From positions 1 through 64,000 of the forward strand of contig CAMHCS010000005.1 in NCBI GenBank assembly GCA_946183785.1: a stretch of 64,000 nucleotides of DNA. The letters are read 5' to 3'. Both the position numbers and the translations under genes were made by a program. The stretch comes from an uncultured Selenomonadales bacterium. Lineage in GTDB: Bacteria > Bacillota > Negativicutes > Selenomonadales > Selenomonadaceae. This document shows positions 8,758 to 17,470 of this stretch, in pieces. The notes below the pieces were generated by a model. It was not told the origin of the DNA and did no database searches. It was given only the letters and a program-made list of their open reading frames with translations. How positions within the stretch are numbered: the first letter of the stretch is position 1; each line of letters begins with the position of its first letter.

Positions 8758-8794
8758 CAAAAAAAGAACCGCACGACGCGTTTTCGTGCGGTTC
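8758..8794 (-). terminator. Terminator of the dctPQM TRAP operon
   Basis: GAACCGCACGA (8766-8776) pairs perfectly with TCGTGCGGTTC (8784-8794). A run of seven T on the minus strand follows. Confidence 0.85.
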
Positions 8795-8810
8795 GACCGT
8801 GATTTTGAGT

Positions 8811-10088
8811 TTATTTCAGGACCTGAGGCAGCCATGTGGCGAGCCCCGGCGCAAAACAGAGGAGCGCGATTTCTGCCGCCATAATCAATGCAAACGGAAG
8901 AGACCCGCGAATGATTTCCTGTATTTTACTGTCGGGGCTGATGCCCTTGATGACGAATAAATTCATTCCAATGGGCGGCGAAATCAGCGCCAACTCCATA
9001 TTGATCAGCAGCACCACATTGAACCAGATCAGGTCGAAGCCAAGAAGGCGCATGATTGGATAAAGCATCGGCAATGTAATCAAAATGATGGACACGGTCT
9101 CCAGCACACAGCCAAGAACCAGCAGCACAAGATTGACGCCGAGGAAAATCAACCAGCGGTTCAAGCCGCTTTCCGTGACTACCGCCATTAGTGCCTGCGG
9201 TACCTGCAGCGCGGTCAGGATAAAGCCGAACAGCATCGCGCCAATCATGATCGCGAAAATCATCGAGGTGGTCTTGACGCTGTCCTCCAAAATTTCCGGC
9301 ATGTCAGAGAGCTTTACTGTCCGATAGACGAAAAAGGTGATCATGAGACTGTAGACCGTTCCGACGGCGGCAGCCTCTGTGGGCGTGAAAGCGCCGGTGT
9401 AGATTCCGCCGACGACGATAATTGGAAGCAACAGCCCCCAGATTGCATGGCGCAAAATCTCCCATCGCTCCTCCCATGAGGCGGATGGCTGCCTCTCCAT
9501 ATCGCCGGACATGAATACCACATAAGCGATGAAAAGAAGCGTCAGCAGGGTCCCCGGCACGACGCCGGACAGGAACAGCTTACCCACGGACTCGTCGGTG
9601 ATGGAACCATAGAGAATCATCGGGATACTGGGCGGAATCAAAATGCCGAGGGTCCCGCCCGCCGCCACGGTACCGAGAACGACGGTTCGCTTATAGCCCC
9701 GGGACAGCATTTCGGGAATCGCCATTGCGCCGATGGTCACAGCTGTGGCAACGCTGGAGCCGGAAATTGCCGCAAAGATTGCACAGGCAAAGACTGTGGC
9801 GACGCCGAGGCCGCCGGGCAAATGGCCGAGCCATTTACTGCCCAGCTCGAAAAGCTCGCTGCCGACGCGGCCCTTCAAAAGAATCTGGCTCATCAAAATG
9901 TAAAGTGGAACGGCAGTCAATACAAAATCATCCAACGTCTTGTAAGCAATGACGGGAATCTGAGGAAACGCCGAAACGCCGCCGAGAAAAGCGAACATGC
10001 CGAGAACGCCGGACAGCGACAGCGCGAACGCCACGGGCATTCCCGCCACCAGAAGCAGGATGATGAACAAGGAAAAACCGAGCAGCAT
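8811..10088 (-). CDS. dctM: TRAP transporter large permease subunit
   Basis: A 425-residue DctM-family protein of normal length with about 12 membrane segments. It forms the Na+-coupled transport channel of a tripartite ATP-independent carboxylate transporter in the inner membrane. Typical stretches are AAISGSSVATAVTIGAMAIP and GGTLGILIPPSIPMILYG. Its ATG shares one base with the dctQ stop (TGATG), so the two permease subunits are translationally coupled. The substrate cannot be read from the sequence; C4-dicarboxylates or related acids are usual. Confidence 0.93.
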   Translation of the reverse strand: MLLGFSLFIILLLVAGMPVAFALSLSGVLGMFAFLGGVSAFPQIPVIAYKTLDDFVLTAVPLYILMSQILLKGRVGSELFELGSKWLGHLPGGLGVATVFACAIFAAISGSSVATAVTIGAMAIPEMLSRGYKRTVVLGTVAAGGTLGILIPPSIPMILYGSITDESVGKLFLSGVVPGTLLTLLFIAYVVFMSGDMERQPSASWEERWEILRHAIWGLLLPIIVVGGIYTGAFTPTEAAAVGTVYSLMITFFVYRTVKLSDMPEILEDSVKTTSMIFAIMIGAMLFGFILTALQVPQALMAVVTESGLNRWLIFLGVNLVLLVLGCVLETVSIILITLPMLYPIMRLLGFDLIWFNVVLLINMELALISPPIGMNLFVIKGISPDSKIQEIIRGSLPFALIMAAEIALLCFAPGLATWLPQVLK

Positions 10089-10636
10089 CAGTCCTCCCCT
10101 CCTTCCGTCGAACCGCTCCGGAAATCGGAGAAATCGCCTTTACTGAGCGCAATGGCGTCCGCCCAGCTCTGTCGTATCAGCTCCAGAAAGAGCAGCCCGG
10201 AGCCCAGCACAAGGGGAAGCTGGGGAATCCAGAGCGGAAAGCGCAAAATCGATGGCGACAGTTTGTGATATTCGTAAGACGTGAGCACAAAATCGGTGCT
10301 TTCCGTCATGAAGACGAAAAACAGCAGCACCGAAAGCACCGTCATGCAGAGCTCCAAAACACAGCGCGCTTTCGGCGAAAACCTTTCAACGATAAAATCC
10401 ACCTGGATATGGCCGCGCCTGCGGAGCGTGACTCCAAATCCAAGAAAGCCCGCCGCGATGATCAGATAGGTGGAAATCTCCAGAACCCATTCCGTCGGTG
10501 CGCCGAACAACCCGCGCATGACGATCTCATAGCAGACGATGAAGGCCACCGCCAGGATGCAAAGCCCCGCAATCACTGCTGCCAAACGCGAAAGCGCAAG
10601 CAACGCCCGATCATAAACGCGAAACAATTTTTCCAT
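10088..10636 (-). CDS. dctQ: TRAP transporter small permease subunit
   Basis: A 182-residue DctQ-family protein with four predicted membrane segments, pairing with DctM. Typical features are EIVMRGLFGAPTEWVLEIS near the second segment and IQVDFIVERF. ATG 10636 (MEKLFRVYDRALL) is preferred over the upstream in-frame ATG because AAAGGA lies 6 bases before it. The gene is separated from dctP by about 130 bases holding a hairpin that could lower its expression relative to the binding protein. Confidence 0.9.
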   Translation of the reverse strand: MEKLFRVYDRALLALSRLAAVIAGLCILAVAFIVCYEIVMRGLFGAPTEWVLEISTYLIIAAGFLGFGVTLRRRGHIQVDFIVERFSPKARCVLELCMTVLSVLLFFVFMTESTDFVLTSYEYHKLSPSILRFPLWIPQLPLVLGSGLLFLELIRQSWADAIALSKGDFSDFRSGSTEGGED

Positions 10637-10652
10637 GACAATCCTTTCCCGC

Positions 10653-10683
10653 AAAAAGGAGAGTGAAGTGCACTCCACTCTCC
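10653..10683 (-). terminator. Partial terminator/attenuator between dctP and dctQ
   Basis: The 26-base imperfect palindrome at 10658-10683 has arms GGAGAGTG and CACTCTCC around a GTGCAC centre. On the minus strand it is followed by TTTTTGC. It lies inside the operon, 22 bases before dctQ, so it likely reduces rather than stops read-through. Confidence 0.55.
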
Positions 10684-10767
10684 ACAGCCGCTTCGCGGCA
10701 TAAGCGGCCGCTAAGGCATTGCTGACGCAATACCAAGCGTCTGCTTATCTCCACATTCCACTCTTGT

Positions 10768-11811
10768 TTACTTGCTCGCCTTCAGGCACTCGTCGACGAC
10801 CTTTTTCCCCAGCTCGCCATTGTCTTTGATGAAGTTCTCGCGCACGGACATCGTCGCCGCCTGCCACTTCGCCACGTCTTCCGCCGGTACCGTGAACACT
10901 TCCATGCCGGCCTGCTTCAATGCCGCCGCGGTCTTCTCATCCTCGGCTTTCGTCTCCTTGCGGATTTCGTCTCGGATTTCCTTCGCGGCCTCCGCCAAGG
11001 CCTTCTGCTGCTCCGGCGAAAGGCTGTCCCACTTCGCCTTGTTCATCGCCAGCGAGAACTCGCAGAACGCGTGGTTCGTGATGGTCAGATACTTGGCGAC
11101 CTCGTAAATTTTCCGAGCGAACATCGCCGTAGTCCCGGAGGTCTGCCCGTCGATGGTACCGCGCTGGATTGCCATGTAGACCTCCGCCGATCCCATAGTA
11201 ACAGGGGACGCGCCAAGCGCCTTGATAGTCTCCGCCGGAATCTGACCGTAGCCGCGAAGCTGCAAGCCGGCAAAATCCTCCGGCTTCGTCAGCGGCCGCT
11301 TATTGTTTGCAAACTGCACATAACCGTAATCGGCCCAGATTAGATTTTTTACGCCTTTTTTCTCAAATTCTGCGTCCAGCGTCTTGCCAAGACCGCCATC
11401 GATGGCCTTTGCCACTGATTCATACGTCGGCAGCAGGAACGGCACGTCGAGCACGTTCAATGCCGGAATCACCGTGGTCCACATCGCAGTGGAGTTCAGC
11501 CCCATGTCAAGACCGCCCGACATAATCGCGTCGTTCATGCTCTTGTCCGTATAAAGCTGCCCCGCCGGGTATGTCGTCACGGTCAACTTGCCGCCGGACT
11601 TCTCCTCGACACGCTTCGCAAATTTTTCCATGCTCTTCGACAAATGATGATCAACGGGCAAATGATATGCGAGCTTCAACTCCGTCTTCCCGTCCTTCCC
11701 CGAGCCGCCGCCCGCGCTCTTCCCGGCGCCGCACCCAGCCAATACGACCGTCATCATCACAGCGGCGACGCAGAAAAACAGCCGCCGCCAATTTTTCGAC
11801 CACCTTTTCAT
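10768..11811 (-). CDS. dctP: TRAP transporter substrate-binding lipoprotein
   Basis: A 347-residue DctP-family solute receptor. The signal peptide ends in lipobox LAGC (residues about 24-27), so it is probably a lipid-anchored periplasmic protein. Family features include LKLAYHLPVDHHLSKSMEKF, PAGQLYTDKSMNDAIMSGGLDMG and the ligand-contact region LQLRGYGQIPAETIKALGASP. ATG 11811 (MKRWSK) is chosen because GGAGGGG lies 7 bases upstream; the longer reading frame lacks such a site. It is first in the operon with dctQ and dctM and has its own promoter (11875-11903). Confidence 0.93.
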   Translation of the reverse strand: MKRWSKNWRRLFFCVAAVMMTVVLAGCGAGKSAGGGSGKDGKTELKLAYHLPVDHHLSKSMEKFAKRVEEKSGGKLTVTTYPAGQLYTDKSMNDAIMSGGLDMGLNSTAMWTTVIPALNVLDVPFLLPTYESVAKAIDGGLGKTLDAEFEKKGVKNLIWADYGYVQFANNKRPLTKPEDFAGLQLRGYGQIPAETIKALGASPVTMGSAEVYMAIQRGTIDGQTSGTTAMFARKIYEVAKYLTITNHAFCEFSLAMNKAKWDSLSPEQQKALAEAAKEIRDEIRKETKAEDEKTAAALKQAGMEVFTVPAEDVAKWQAATMSVRENFIKDNGELGKKVVDECLKASK

Positions 11812-11874
11812 TCCAATCCCCTCCATAAAAGACAACGCCGCCCTCCGTTGTGGAAGGCAAAAAACTTAGAAAAT

Positions 11875-11903
11875 AGTATACACGATACCGCTTTCGTTTG
11901 CAA
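11875..11903 (-). promoter_or_regulatory. Promoter of the dctPQM operon
   Basis: On the minus strand TTGCAA (11903-11898), a 17-base spacer and TATACT (11880-11875), about 64 bases before the dctP start. Confidence 0.7.
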
Positions 11904-11924
11904 ATGTTTTTTTATAGAAGACAT

Positions 11925-13157
11925 TTACGTCAAATAGTCTTCCCCAGCATATAGCAGATTTTTCATGCAAGTGACAACGTTCTTCTGTCGCTTCAACGTA
12001 TCTCGTGCGACAGACCGCAGAAAAGCGACATTGTGATCAAAAGAAGATGCCATATGCTCAATCAATTCGACCAAACGATCCGCATCCGGTTTTGGTTCTT
12101 CCGTCATGACCATCGTAACAGCCATGAACTCCATAAGCTTATATGTCATGACAAATAGGATATAATTCTGAACAAACGTCCCAACCAAAGCGTACGGATA
12201 GTGATTCAAGAAAAATTCGTTGACAAGATAATTTTCAAAAATATAGCCATAATTCCGAAGCATATCGTCTCTAGCCGGACAAAAATCGTTTTTATATTTT
12301 TCGACCAACGACGCGAGCGACTCTTTTTCCTGCTCAAGACCGAACGCCCGAACGACACGTCTCATCAATACCCTTTCCCTGCCTTGAAATGCTGCTTTTT
12401 TCCCATACAGCGTCTCAATCAGATCGAACATACTCTTGACATACTCCACCGGGTGAAATATGATCGCATGCAACATATCTGGCACCTGCTTCTCAAAATC
12501 TTCCGCAGTATAAATCTTGGCAAGCAATTCAATTTTCTCCGATTCGCCCGCCTCGACAAAATCTCCCGCCTGATCGAGAAAAAAGCCCAGCACGATCAGC
12601 CGTTGGTCAATAGAAAGAGACCGGTTCTGAAGAATAAAAATTGCGCCACGCTGAATATCGAGCAATACAGCTTCCAGTTTTGGAAGTCGCCCTGTCGCAC
12701 GTCGAACAATCTCTTCATATTGCTCCGCGGGGATAAATATACGTTCAAACTGCATTGGCTCTTTGGAGAGCAGCGCTTGTTTCGCTGCGACGGGACAAGT
12801 CATTGTCAATGCTCGCAACAACAAATCAGCAACCGTATACATTATGCGCGGGTAAATCGTACAAGTATTCGACAGCCATTCCATCCCCTGCGTTTTTTGA
12901 ATATGGCAAAGGCCATCGCTCTGAAGAAAAGGACAGGAACCGTCCCGCGCCATCTCTACAATAAATTTCCCTTTTTGTTTTTTATATTTGATTTGTGAAA
13001 CAATTTTCTTGCGCTCTGACCGTGGTTCAATTGTGCAATATTTCTGATATGTCGCCCCGTCGATATCGACTTCCCATTTCTTGCAGCACTTGGATCCGCA
13101 AACCGCGCCATCGCACTGGAAATTGCTCACATACTCCGGCTGCAAGCAAATTTGCAT
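11925..13157 (-). CDS. fliB: FliB-type flagellin lysine-N-methylase
   Basis: A 410-residue protein with the Cys-rich head of the FliB family: CDGAVCGSKCCKKWEVDID (about residues 16-34), CPFLQSDGLCHIQ and NTCTIYPRIMY. In Salmonella FliB methylates surface lysines of flagellin. The cysteine layout suggests a metal or Fe-S cluster. Start 13157 (MQICLQPE) is set by GGAGGAACAGAAA, which lies within the longer frame, so the upstream ATG is not the start. The gene is visibly more AT-rich than its neighbours and sits at the 3' side of tRNA-Gln. No flagellar genes occur in the window. Confidence 0.85.
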   Translation of the reverse strand: MQICLQPEYVSNFQCDGAVCGSKCCKKWEVDIDGATYQKYCTIEPRSERKKIVSQIKYKKQKGKFIVEMARDGSCPFLQSDGLCHIQKTQGMEWLSNTCTIYPRIMYTVADLLLRALTMTCPVAAKQALLSKEPMQFERIFIPAEQYEEIVRRATGRLPKLEAVLLDIQRGAIFILQNRSLSIDQRLIVLGFFLDQAGDFVEAGESEKIELLAKIYTAEDFEKQVPDMLHAIIFHPVEYVKSMFDLIETLYGKKAAFQGRERVLMRRVVRAFGLEQEKESLASLVEKYKNDFCPARDDMLRNYGYIFENYLVNEFFLNHYPYALVGTFVQNYILFVMTYKLMEFMAVTMVMTEEPKPDADRLVELIEHMASSFDHNVAFLRSVARDTLKRQKNVVTCMKNLLYAGEDYLT

Positions 13158-13205
13158 TTTCTGTTCCTCCATAAAACATTTCGCCCCCGTTTTTTATTAC
13201 ATAAC

Positions 13206-13232
13206 AAAAAAAGCACCGCTCCCGCGATGCTT
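13206..13232 (-). terminator. Terminator after tRNA-Gln
   Basis: AAGCACCGC and GCGATGCTT (13211-13232) form a short stem with one mismatch. On the minus strand a run of T follows. Confidence 0.75.
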
Positions 13233-13241
13233 TGGTTTGCG

Positions 13242-13317
13242 TGGCTGGGGTAGCTGGACTCGAACCAACGCATGCGGGATTCAGAATCCCGTGCCTTACC
13301 AACTTGGCGATACCCCA
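13242..13317 (-). tRNA. tRNA-Gln (anticodon CTG)
   Basis: The minus-strand cloverleaf has acceptor arms TGGGGTA/TACCCCA, anticodon stem CGGGA/TCCCG around loop TTCTGAA (anticodon CTG, reading CAG) and a GGTTCGAGTCC T-arm. Discriminator G and CCA are encoded (13245-13242). It has its own perfect promoter and terminator. Confidence 0.95.
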
Positions 13318-13336
13318 ATCGGCTGTCAATATAAGA

Positions 13337-13365
13337 ATTATACAAAGCCGAAGGACGTTTGTCAA
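13337..13365 (-). promoter_or_regulatory. Consensus promoter of tRNA-Gln
   Basis: On the minus strand an exact TTGACA (13365-13360), a 17-base spacer and an exact TATAAT (13342-13337), 20 bases before the tRNA. Confidence 0.9.
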
Positions 13366-13393
13366 GGAAAATCTTTCAGCGGTCAGCAATCGG

Positions 13394-14518
13394 TCAGCGA
13401 TCAACGATTGCCTCATGATGGCACACTATGAGCGACAAGCAATTCGGCAGTTCCCCTTTCTCCGCCGTATAGCGGATATTCGCTGCGCTTCCCCTCACAA
13501 TCCGCAGCGAAATTTCGTTGTCGCTTTCCATAACGTCGAAAGGCTCGCCGTTGTATCGAACGGAAACCTCGGCGCATTCGCTCTTCGGCTCATACTCGAC
13601 GGTCCAAAGGATACGCGGCGGCTCCGGCAAACGCGCCAACAGGAGCTGCGTGACAAGCTCCTCGAAAAGCAGCATCAGGGAACGGACCACATCGTTCGGC
13701 AGGCCGTTCTTTTGCCCGAAGGCTTCGATTGCGATATGACAGCCGATGAAGTCGAACTCCCGCGACTCGACGGAAAGCGTCAGCACCTTCAGCCGGTGAA
13801 TGAACTGTCTCGTTTTCTCCCGCTGCGGGCGCTCGAAAATCTGCTCCGGCGAGCCGTCCTCGTAGACGCCGCCCTCGTCCATATAGAGGACCCGAGTCGA
13901 GATTTTGCGCGCAAATTCCATGTCGTGGGTCACGATCATCATCGTGACGCCCATTTCCGCCACCTTCCGGATGACCGTCTCGACCTCGCCGACCATCGTC
14001 GGATCGAGAGCCGAGGTCGGCTCGTCAAACAGCAGGATCTCCGGCTCCATGGCCAGTGCGCGGACAATCGCGATGCGCTGCTGCTGCCCGCCGGATAGCT
14101 CGTCGGGATAGGACAGCAACTTCTGCGAAAGGCCGACCTTTGCCGCCAACTCCTTCGCGCGATCATAGGCCTCCTGCCGGGAACGCCCCAAAAGCTCGAC
14201 CGGCGCGGCCATGATATTCTCGACGACGGTCAGATGGGAAAACAGATTGAAGGATTGGAAGATCATGCCGATTTTTTGTCGCAAAAGGTCTGTGCGATAA
14301 CCGGGCGCGGTAATCTCCTCGTCCCGAAGAAATATCTTCCCCGCCGTGGCTCGCTCCATTTGGTTGATTTGCCGAAGCAGCGTCGACTTGCCGCACCCGG
14401 AAGAGCCGATTACAGCGATGATTTCCCCCTCGTTCACCGTGAGATTTACATCTTTCAGCGGCGTCACGCCCGGATATTCTTTTTTCAGATGCTCGATGCG
14501 GAGAAGCGCGCCGCTCAT
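13394..14518 (-). CDS. Amino-acid ABC transporter ATPase fused to an RsbW/SpoIIAB-like domain
   Basis: A 374-residue protein. Residues 1-243 are a normal GlnQ-type ATPase: Walker A GSSGCGKST (38-46), signature LSGGQQQR (141-148), Walker B ILLFDEP (161-167). It would power import with the fused permease encoded just upstream. GlnQ proteins usually end near 245, whereas here about 130 residues follow. Their order (helix NDVVRSLMLLFEELVTQLL, strands, VSVRYNGEPFD, then a C-terminal strand) resembles a GHKL ATPase of the RsbW type. The N-box Asn and the G2 glycines are missing, so this part is probably not catalytic. ATG 14518 overlaps the upstream stop (ATGA) and has GGGGGGTGAG before it. Confidence 0.88.
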   Translation of the reverse strand: MSGALLRIEHLKKEYPGVTPLKDVNLTVNEGEIIAVIGSSGCGKSTLLRQINQMERATAGKIFLRDEEITAPGYRTDLLRQKIGMIFQSFNLFSHLTVVENIMAAPVELLGRSRQEAYDRAKELAAKVGLSQKLLSYPDELSGGQQQRIAIVRALAMEPEILLFDEPTSALDPTMVGEVETVIRKVAEMGVTMMIVTHDMEFARKISTRVLYMDEGGVYEDGSPEQIFERPQREKTRQFIHRLKVLTLSVESREFDFIGCHIAIEAFGQKNGLPNDVVRSLMLLFEELVTQLLLARLPEPPRILWTVEYEPKSECAEVSVRYNGEPFDVMESDNEISLRIVRGSAANIRYTAEKGELPNCLSLIVCHHEAIVDR

Positions 14519-16014
14519 GGTCTCACCCCCCGCAGAATCTCGTCCGCCGTCCGGTTTCTCGGATTGAGCTTCGTCAGCATCCAATCCGTGATCCGCTGGA
14601 ACAGCCAGGTCAATATCAGGTACAGCACCGAAATCACGATCAGCGGCATAAACGCGTCAAAGGTCCGCGCCCGGATCAGGTCCGCGACCTTCGTCAAATC
14701 CTGCACAGCGATATAGCCGACAATCGACGTGGATTTCAGCAAAGTCACAATCTCCGTTTGGTAGGCCGGGAAAAAGGTCCGTATCGCCTGCGGCAGCACG
14801 AATTTTCGGAAGGCCTGCCGCTCCGAGAATCCGAGCGCCAGCGCCGCCTCCGTCTGCCCCTTCGCTACGCTGGCCGCGCCGCTTTGGAGCAACCCGAAGA
14901 CCGAAAAGGCAAAGAGCAGGGAGAACACCAGCACAGACACGATTACGCCGTTCACATTCATGCCGCTGAAAACGATATAATAAAAGACCATCAACAGGAC
15001 CACCACGGGCATTCCCGCGAGGAAACGGGAGAAAAGATCCAGCGCCCGATTCAGCAGCGAATACCCCTCCCGATAGGCGAAGCACAAACCAAATCCCAGG
15101 AGCGTTCCCAGAATCACGGAAGACAATGTGATCGTCAGCGTCAGCCCCATACCGGAGAGCATCATTTTCCAGCGGTTTTCCCGAATCAGCGCACGTTCGA
15201 TCTTCTCCTTCAGGGTCGCCCAGATTCCTTCCCCCGTCCCTTTCTTTGCCCGGACGACAAGCACGCAGTCGTCCGTAAACGTCACATCGGAAAAACGGAA
15301 CGTCTCGGCGCGCTCCGGCGTGTACTCGGCGGCGTTGATGCCGATGTCGTTCTGCCCGTTACTCACGCTGGCCAGATTCGCCTCAAAGTTGGCGACGGTG
15401 AATTTGAAATCATAACCCCGCTCCATGCAGAAGCGTTCCAGAAGCTCCGCCTCGTAGCCACCGAGTTTCCCGTCCGAAAGGTAAATCAGCGGCGGACAGG
15501 AGCCGTCCGTGGCGATGGCGAGCGTCCCGTTCTCGCCGGAAAGGTTCGGCGGTTCCACCGGCGGCGTCTCCCCGCTGATCCAGCGCCCCTTCATCTCATC
15601 CAAAGCGCCGCTTTCCTTCAATGTTCGGAGGAATGCGTTGAACTCTCCTCGAAGCCGATCCCCGTGCTCCGAATAGGCGAATACGAAAGCGTAGTTTGTC
15701 TGCCCGATGGGGTCGCCCAGTACGGCGATACCTTTCTCCCCCTCGGCGCAAAGCGCGTTGAAGAAGACGCGGCTCATGGCGATGGCGTCGATTTTTCTTT
15801 GCCGAAGCGCCTCCATCATGTCGCCGATGGTCGCAAGATACACATACTCGATATCGTCGTGGAAATTCGCCCGGACATGCTCCTCCGACTTGGCGGGCCA
15901 TCCCCCGATCCGCCTGATCTCCTGCCCGTCCACCATCACGCCCTTCGCCGCGCAGCAAAGCCCCGTCAACAGGAACAGCGAAAGCAGCAGCAGCCATATG
16001 ACCTTTCTCGCCAA
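14515..16014 (-). CDS. Fused substrate-binding/permease subunit of an amino-acid ABC transporter
   Basis: A 499-residue protein starting at TTG 16014, 9 bases after AGGAGG; the start yields a clean signal peptide (ARKVIWLLLLSLFLLTGLCCA). Residues about 28-148 match the second lobe of an SBP_bac_3 binding protein (MMEALRQRKIDAIAMS, FLRTLKESGALDEMKGRWI). Residues about 162-256 match a first lobe (GTLAIATDGSCPPLIYLSDG, AAEYTPERAETFRFSDVTF). From 280 on it is a HisM/GlnP permease with the EAA loop (TEAALALGFSERQAFRKFVL, 388-407). The order lobe 2, lobe 1, permease is unusual. It is coupled to the ATPase gene by ATGA. Confidence 0.87.
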   Translation of the reverse strand: MARKVIWLLLLSLFLLTGLCCAAKGVMVDGQEIRRIGGWPAKSEEHVRANFHDDIEYVYLATIGDMMEALRQRKIDAIAMSRVFFNALCAEGEKGIAVLGDPIGQTNYAFVFAYSEHGDRLRGEFNAFLRTLKESGALDEMKGRWISGETPPVEPPNLSGENGTLAIATDGSCPPLIYLSDGKLGGYEAELLERFCMERGYDFKFTVANFEANLASVSNGQNDIGINAAEYTPERAETFRFSDVTFTDDCVLVVRAKKGTGEGIWATLKEKIERALIRENRWKMMLSGMGLTLTITLSSVILGTLLGFGLCFAYREGYSLLNRALDLFSRFLAGMPVVVLLMVFYYIVFSGMNVNGVIVSVLVFSLLFAFSVFGLLQSGAASVAKGQTEAALALGFSERQAFRKFVLPQAIRTFFPAYQTEIVTLLKSTSIVGYIAVQDLTKVADLIRARTFDAFMPLIVISVLYLILTWLFQRITDWMLTKLNPRNRTADEILRGVRP

Positions 16015-16094
16015 TCCTTCCGCCCTCCTCTTCAAAACTATCTTGATAATATAAATTCGACGCGGAAAGAAATATTCCTTCCGCGTCGTTCCGT

Positions 16095-16481
16095 TCACAA
16101 CAGAAAATACACGATACCCGCCACGAAGCTCACCGCGTTCGTCAAGAGCAGCACACGGAAGAGTCTCTTGCCTCCCTTTTCCCGCACCGCGTAACCACAA
16201 AGCGCATATTCCAGCAGGACGACGACGATCTCGCCCCAAAGCACGGCGGCAGCATACGGAAAGGTTCGAGGCGTTTCCGAGAGGAATTCGTTCAATAAAA
16301 GATTGCTGACGATATTGACAACGAAGAACCATATCCATTCCGCCGCCCGCCGGTAACCGAAGAGCCAGAAGATCGGCGTCTCGATGACCGCCGTCGCCAA
16401 CGCCGCGTCAAAAAGCCACGGCTCCGAGAACACGCCGCCCGCCAGCGCAAAAATGGTTTCCGACACGACAGGAATCGTCAT
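16095..16481 (-). CDS. Small uncharacterised membrane protein
   Basis: A 128-residue protein with about four hydrophobic segments (LFDAALATAVIETPIFWLFGY, WIWFFVVNIVSNLLL, YAAAVLWGEIVVVLLEYAL, LLLTNAVSFVAGIVYFLL). No family was recognised. ATG 16481 overlaps the stop of the preceding MFS-like gene (ATGA). It is the last of a chain of coupled genes that starts with lipopolysaccharide-core enzymes, so a role in the envelope is possible but unproven. Confidence 0.75.
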   Translation of the reverse strand: MTIPVVSETIFALAGGVFSEPWLFDAALATAVIETPIFWLFGYRRAAEWIWFFVVNIVSNLLLNEFLSETPRTFPYAAAVLWGEIVVVLLEYALCGYAVREKGGKRLFRVLLLTNAVSFVAGIVYFLL

Positions 16482-17470
16482 CGCGCGTCCTCCCCCCGTC
16501 CAATTTCCCGCCCTGCGAGCCACAGGCACAGGAATTGCAGGACGATCATCGCCGACGCGGGAACAAAGACCGCGCCGGGATAAAACGCTCCCGGCAACAG
16601 GCAGCCCGCCGCCAGCCCGAACATCAGCCCTGGACGCGCGGGCGCGCACCGATGGAGAAGCCGCAGCGTCAGCGGCATCGTCAGATTGAACGCGAACGCC
16701 AGCAGCAGCGCAGATATCAGCCCTTCACCCTGCAAGGCGAAAAAACCCAGCAGGAAAATCGCGAGAATCGTTTTCGGGTAGCCGACGCGGTCGCAAAGGA
16801 CGCCCCCCGCCGCTTTACCCAGCGCGAACACGCAGGGAAACAACAGCGTGGACGCACCCGATACGCCGCCCCCGCCGAAACCGCGAAGCACGACGCAAAG
16901 GAGCAGCGCCACCCCACAGCCCAAAATAGCGACGGAAGACGGCGCCCCGACAATCTGTTCCTGACCACCAAAAACCGGTTCCGATATATCGCAGTCGTTC
17001 CTATAAGCAAAAATCACAGCCGCAACATACGCGACGAAAAATAACCACGCGGTGCAAAAACCGCCGAGACCAAGCCCAAGCCCCACAGCGCCGCCGGATA
17101 CAAAAATCCCCGGCGGGCCGTAATTCTCATAGCGCCGCAGCACAAGCCCGCCGGCCGCCGCATGGAACAGGCAATTCCCCAGGCCGAGGGAAGCCACCCA
17201 AAGCCCGGTGGGAAGCATGGAAACGAAGCCGCCGCCAAGCAGCACGGCGGCGACAAAAAGGGCGGGCAAAACCGCCCGCGGCCGCCGGTCGAAAAACCAG
17301 CCCGCGCACCATTGCCCGCCAAACGCAATCAAATTGTAAAGGCCGAAATAATAGACAATCGGTTCAAGATACGGCTCATCCACCGCATACGCCGCCAATG
17401 CCGCGCCACAAACGCCGTCCACCGAAAAATGGGCGAGCGTCAAGAGCGGCAGGACAAGATCCCGTTTCAT
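16478..17470 (-). CDS. MFS-like multi-spanning membrane protein
   Basis: A 330-residue protein with 10-12 predicted membrane segments and an MFS-like loop (CAGWFFDRRPRAVLPALF) after the second or third segment; a second such loop is KAAGGVLCDRVGYPKTIL. It is probably an inner-membrane transporter with unknown substrate. ATG 17470 is preferred over the ATG at 17485 because AGGA lies 6 bases before it and it overlaps the previous stop (ATGA). It is shorter than usual MFS carriers (about 400). Confidence 0.8.
   Translation of the reverse strand: MKRDLVLPLLTLAHFSVDGVCGAALAAYAVDEPYLEPIVYYFGLYNLIAFGGQWCAGWFFDRRPRAVLPALFVAAVLLGGGFVSMLPTGLWVASLGLGNCLFHAAAGGLVLRRYENYGPPGIFVSGGAVGLGLGLGGFCTAWLFFVAYVAAVIFAYRNDCDISEPVFGGQEQIVGAPSSVAILGCGVALLLCVVLRGFGGGGVSGASTLLFPCVFALGKAAGGVLCDRVGYPKTILAIFLLGFFALQGEGLISALLLAFAFNLTMPLTLRLLHRCAPARPGLMFGLAAGCLLPGAFYPGAVFVPASAMIVLQFLCLWLAGREIGRGEDAR

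Noticed and set aside
14758-16194. Plus-strand open frame of about 480 codons
   Set aside because: Antisense to the fused ABC permease, with no ribosome site and a composition typical of shadow frames.
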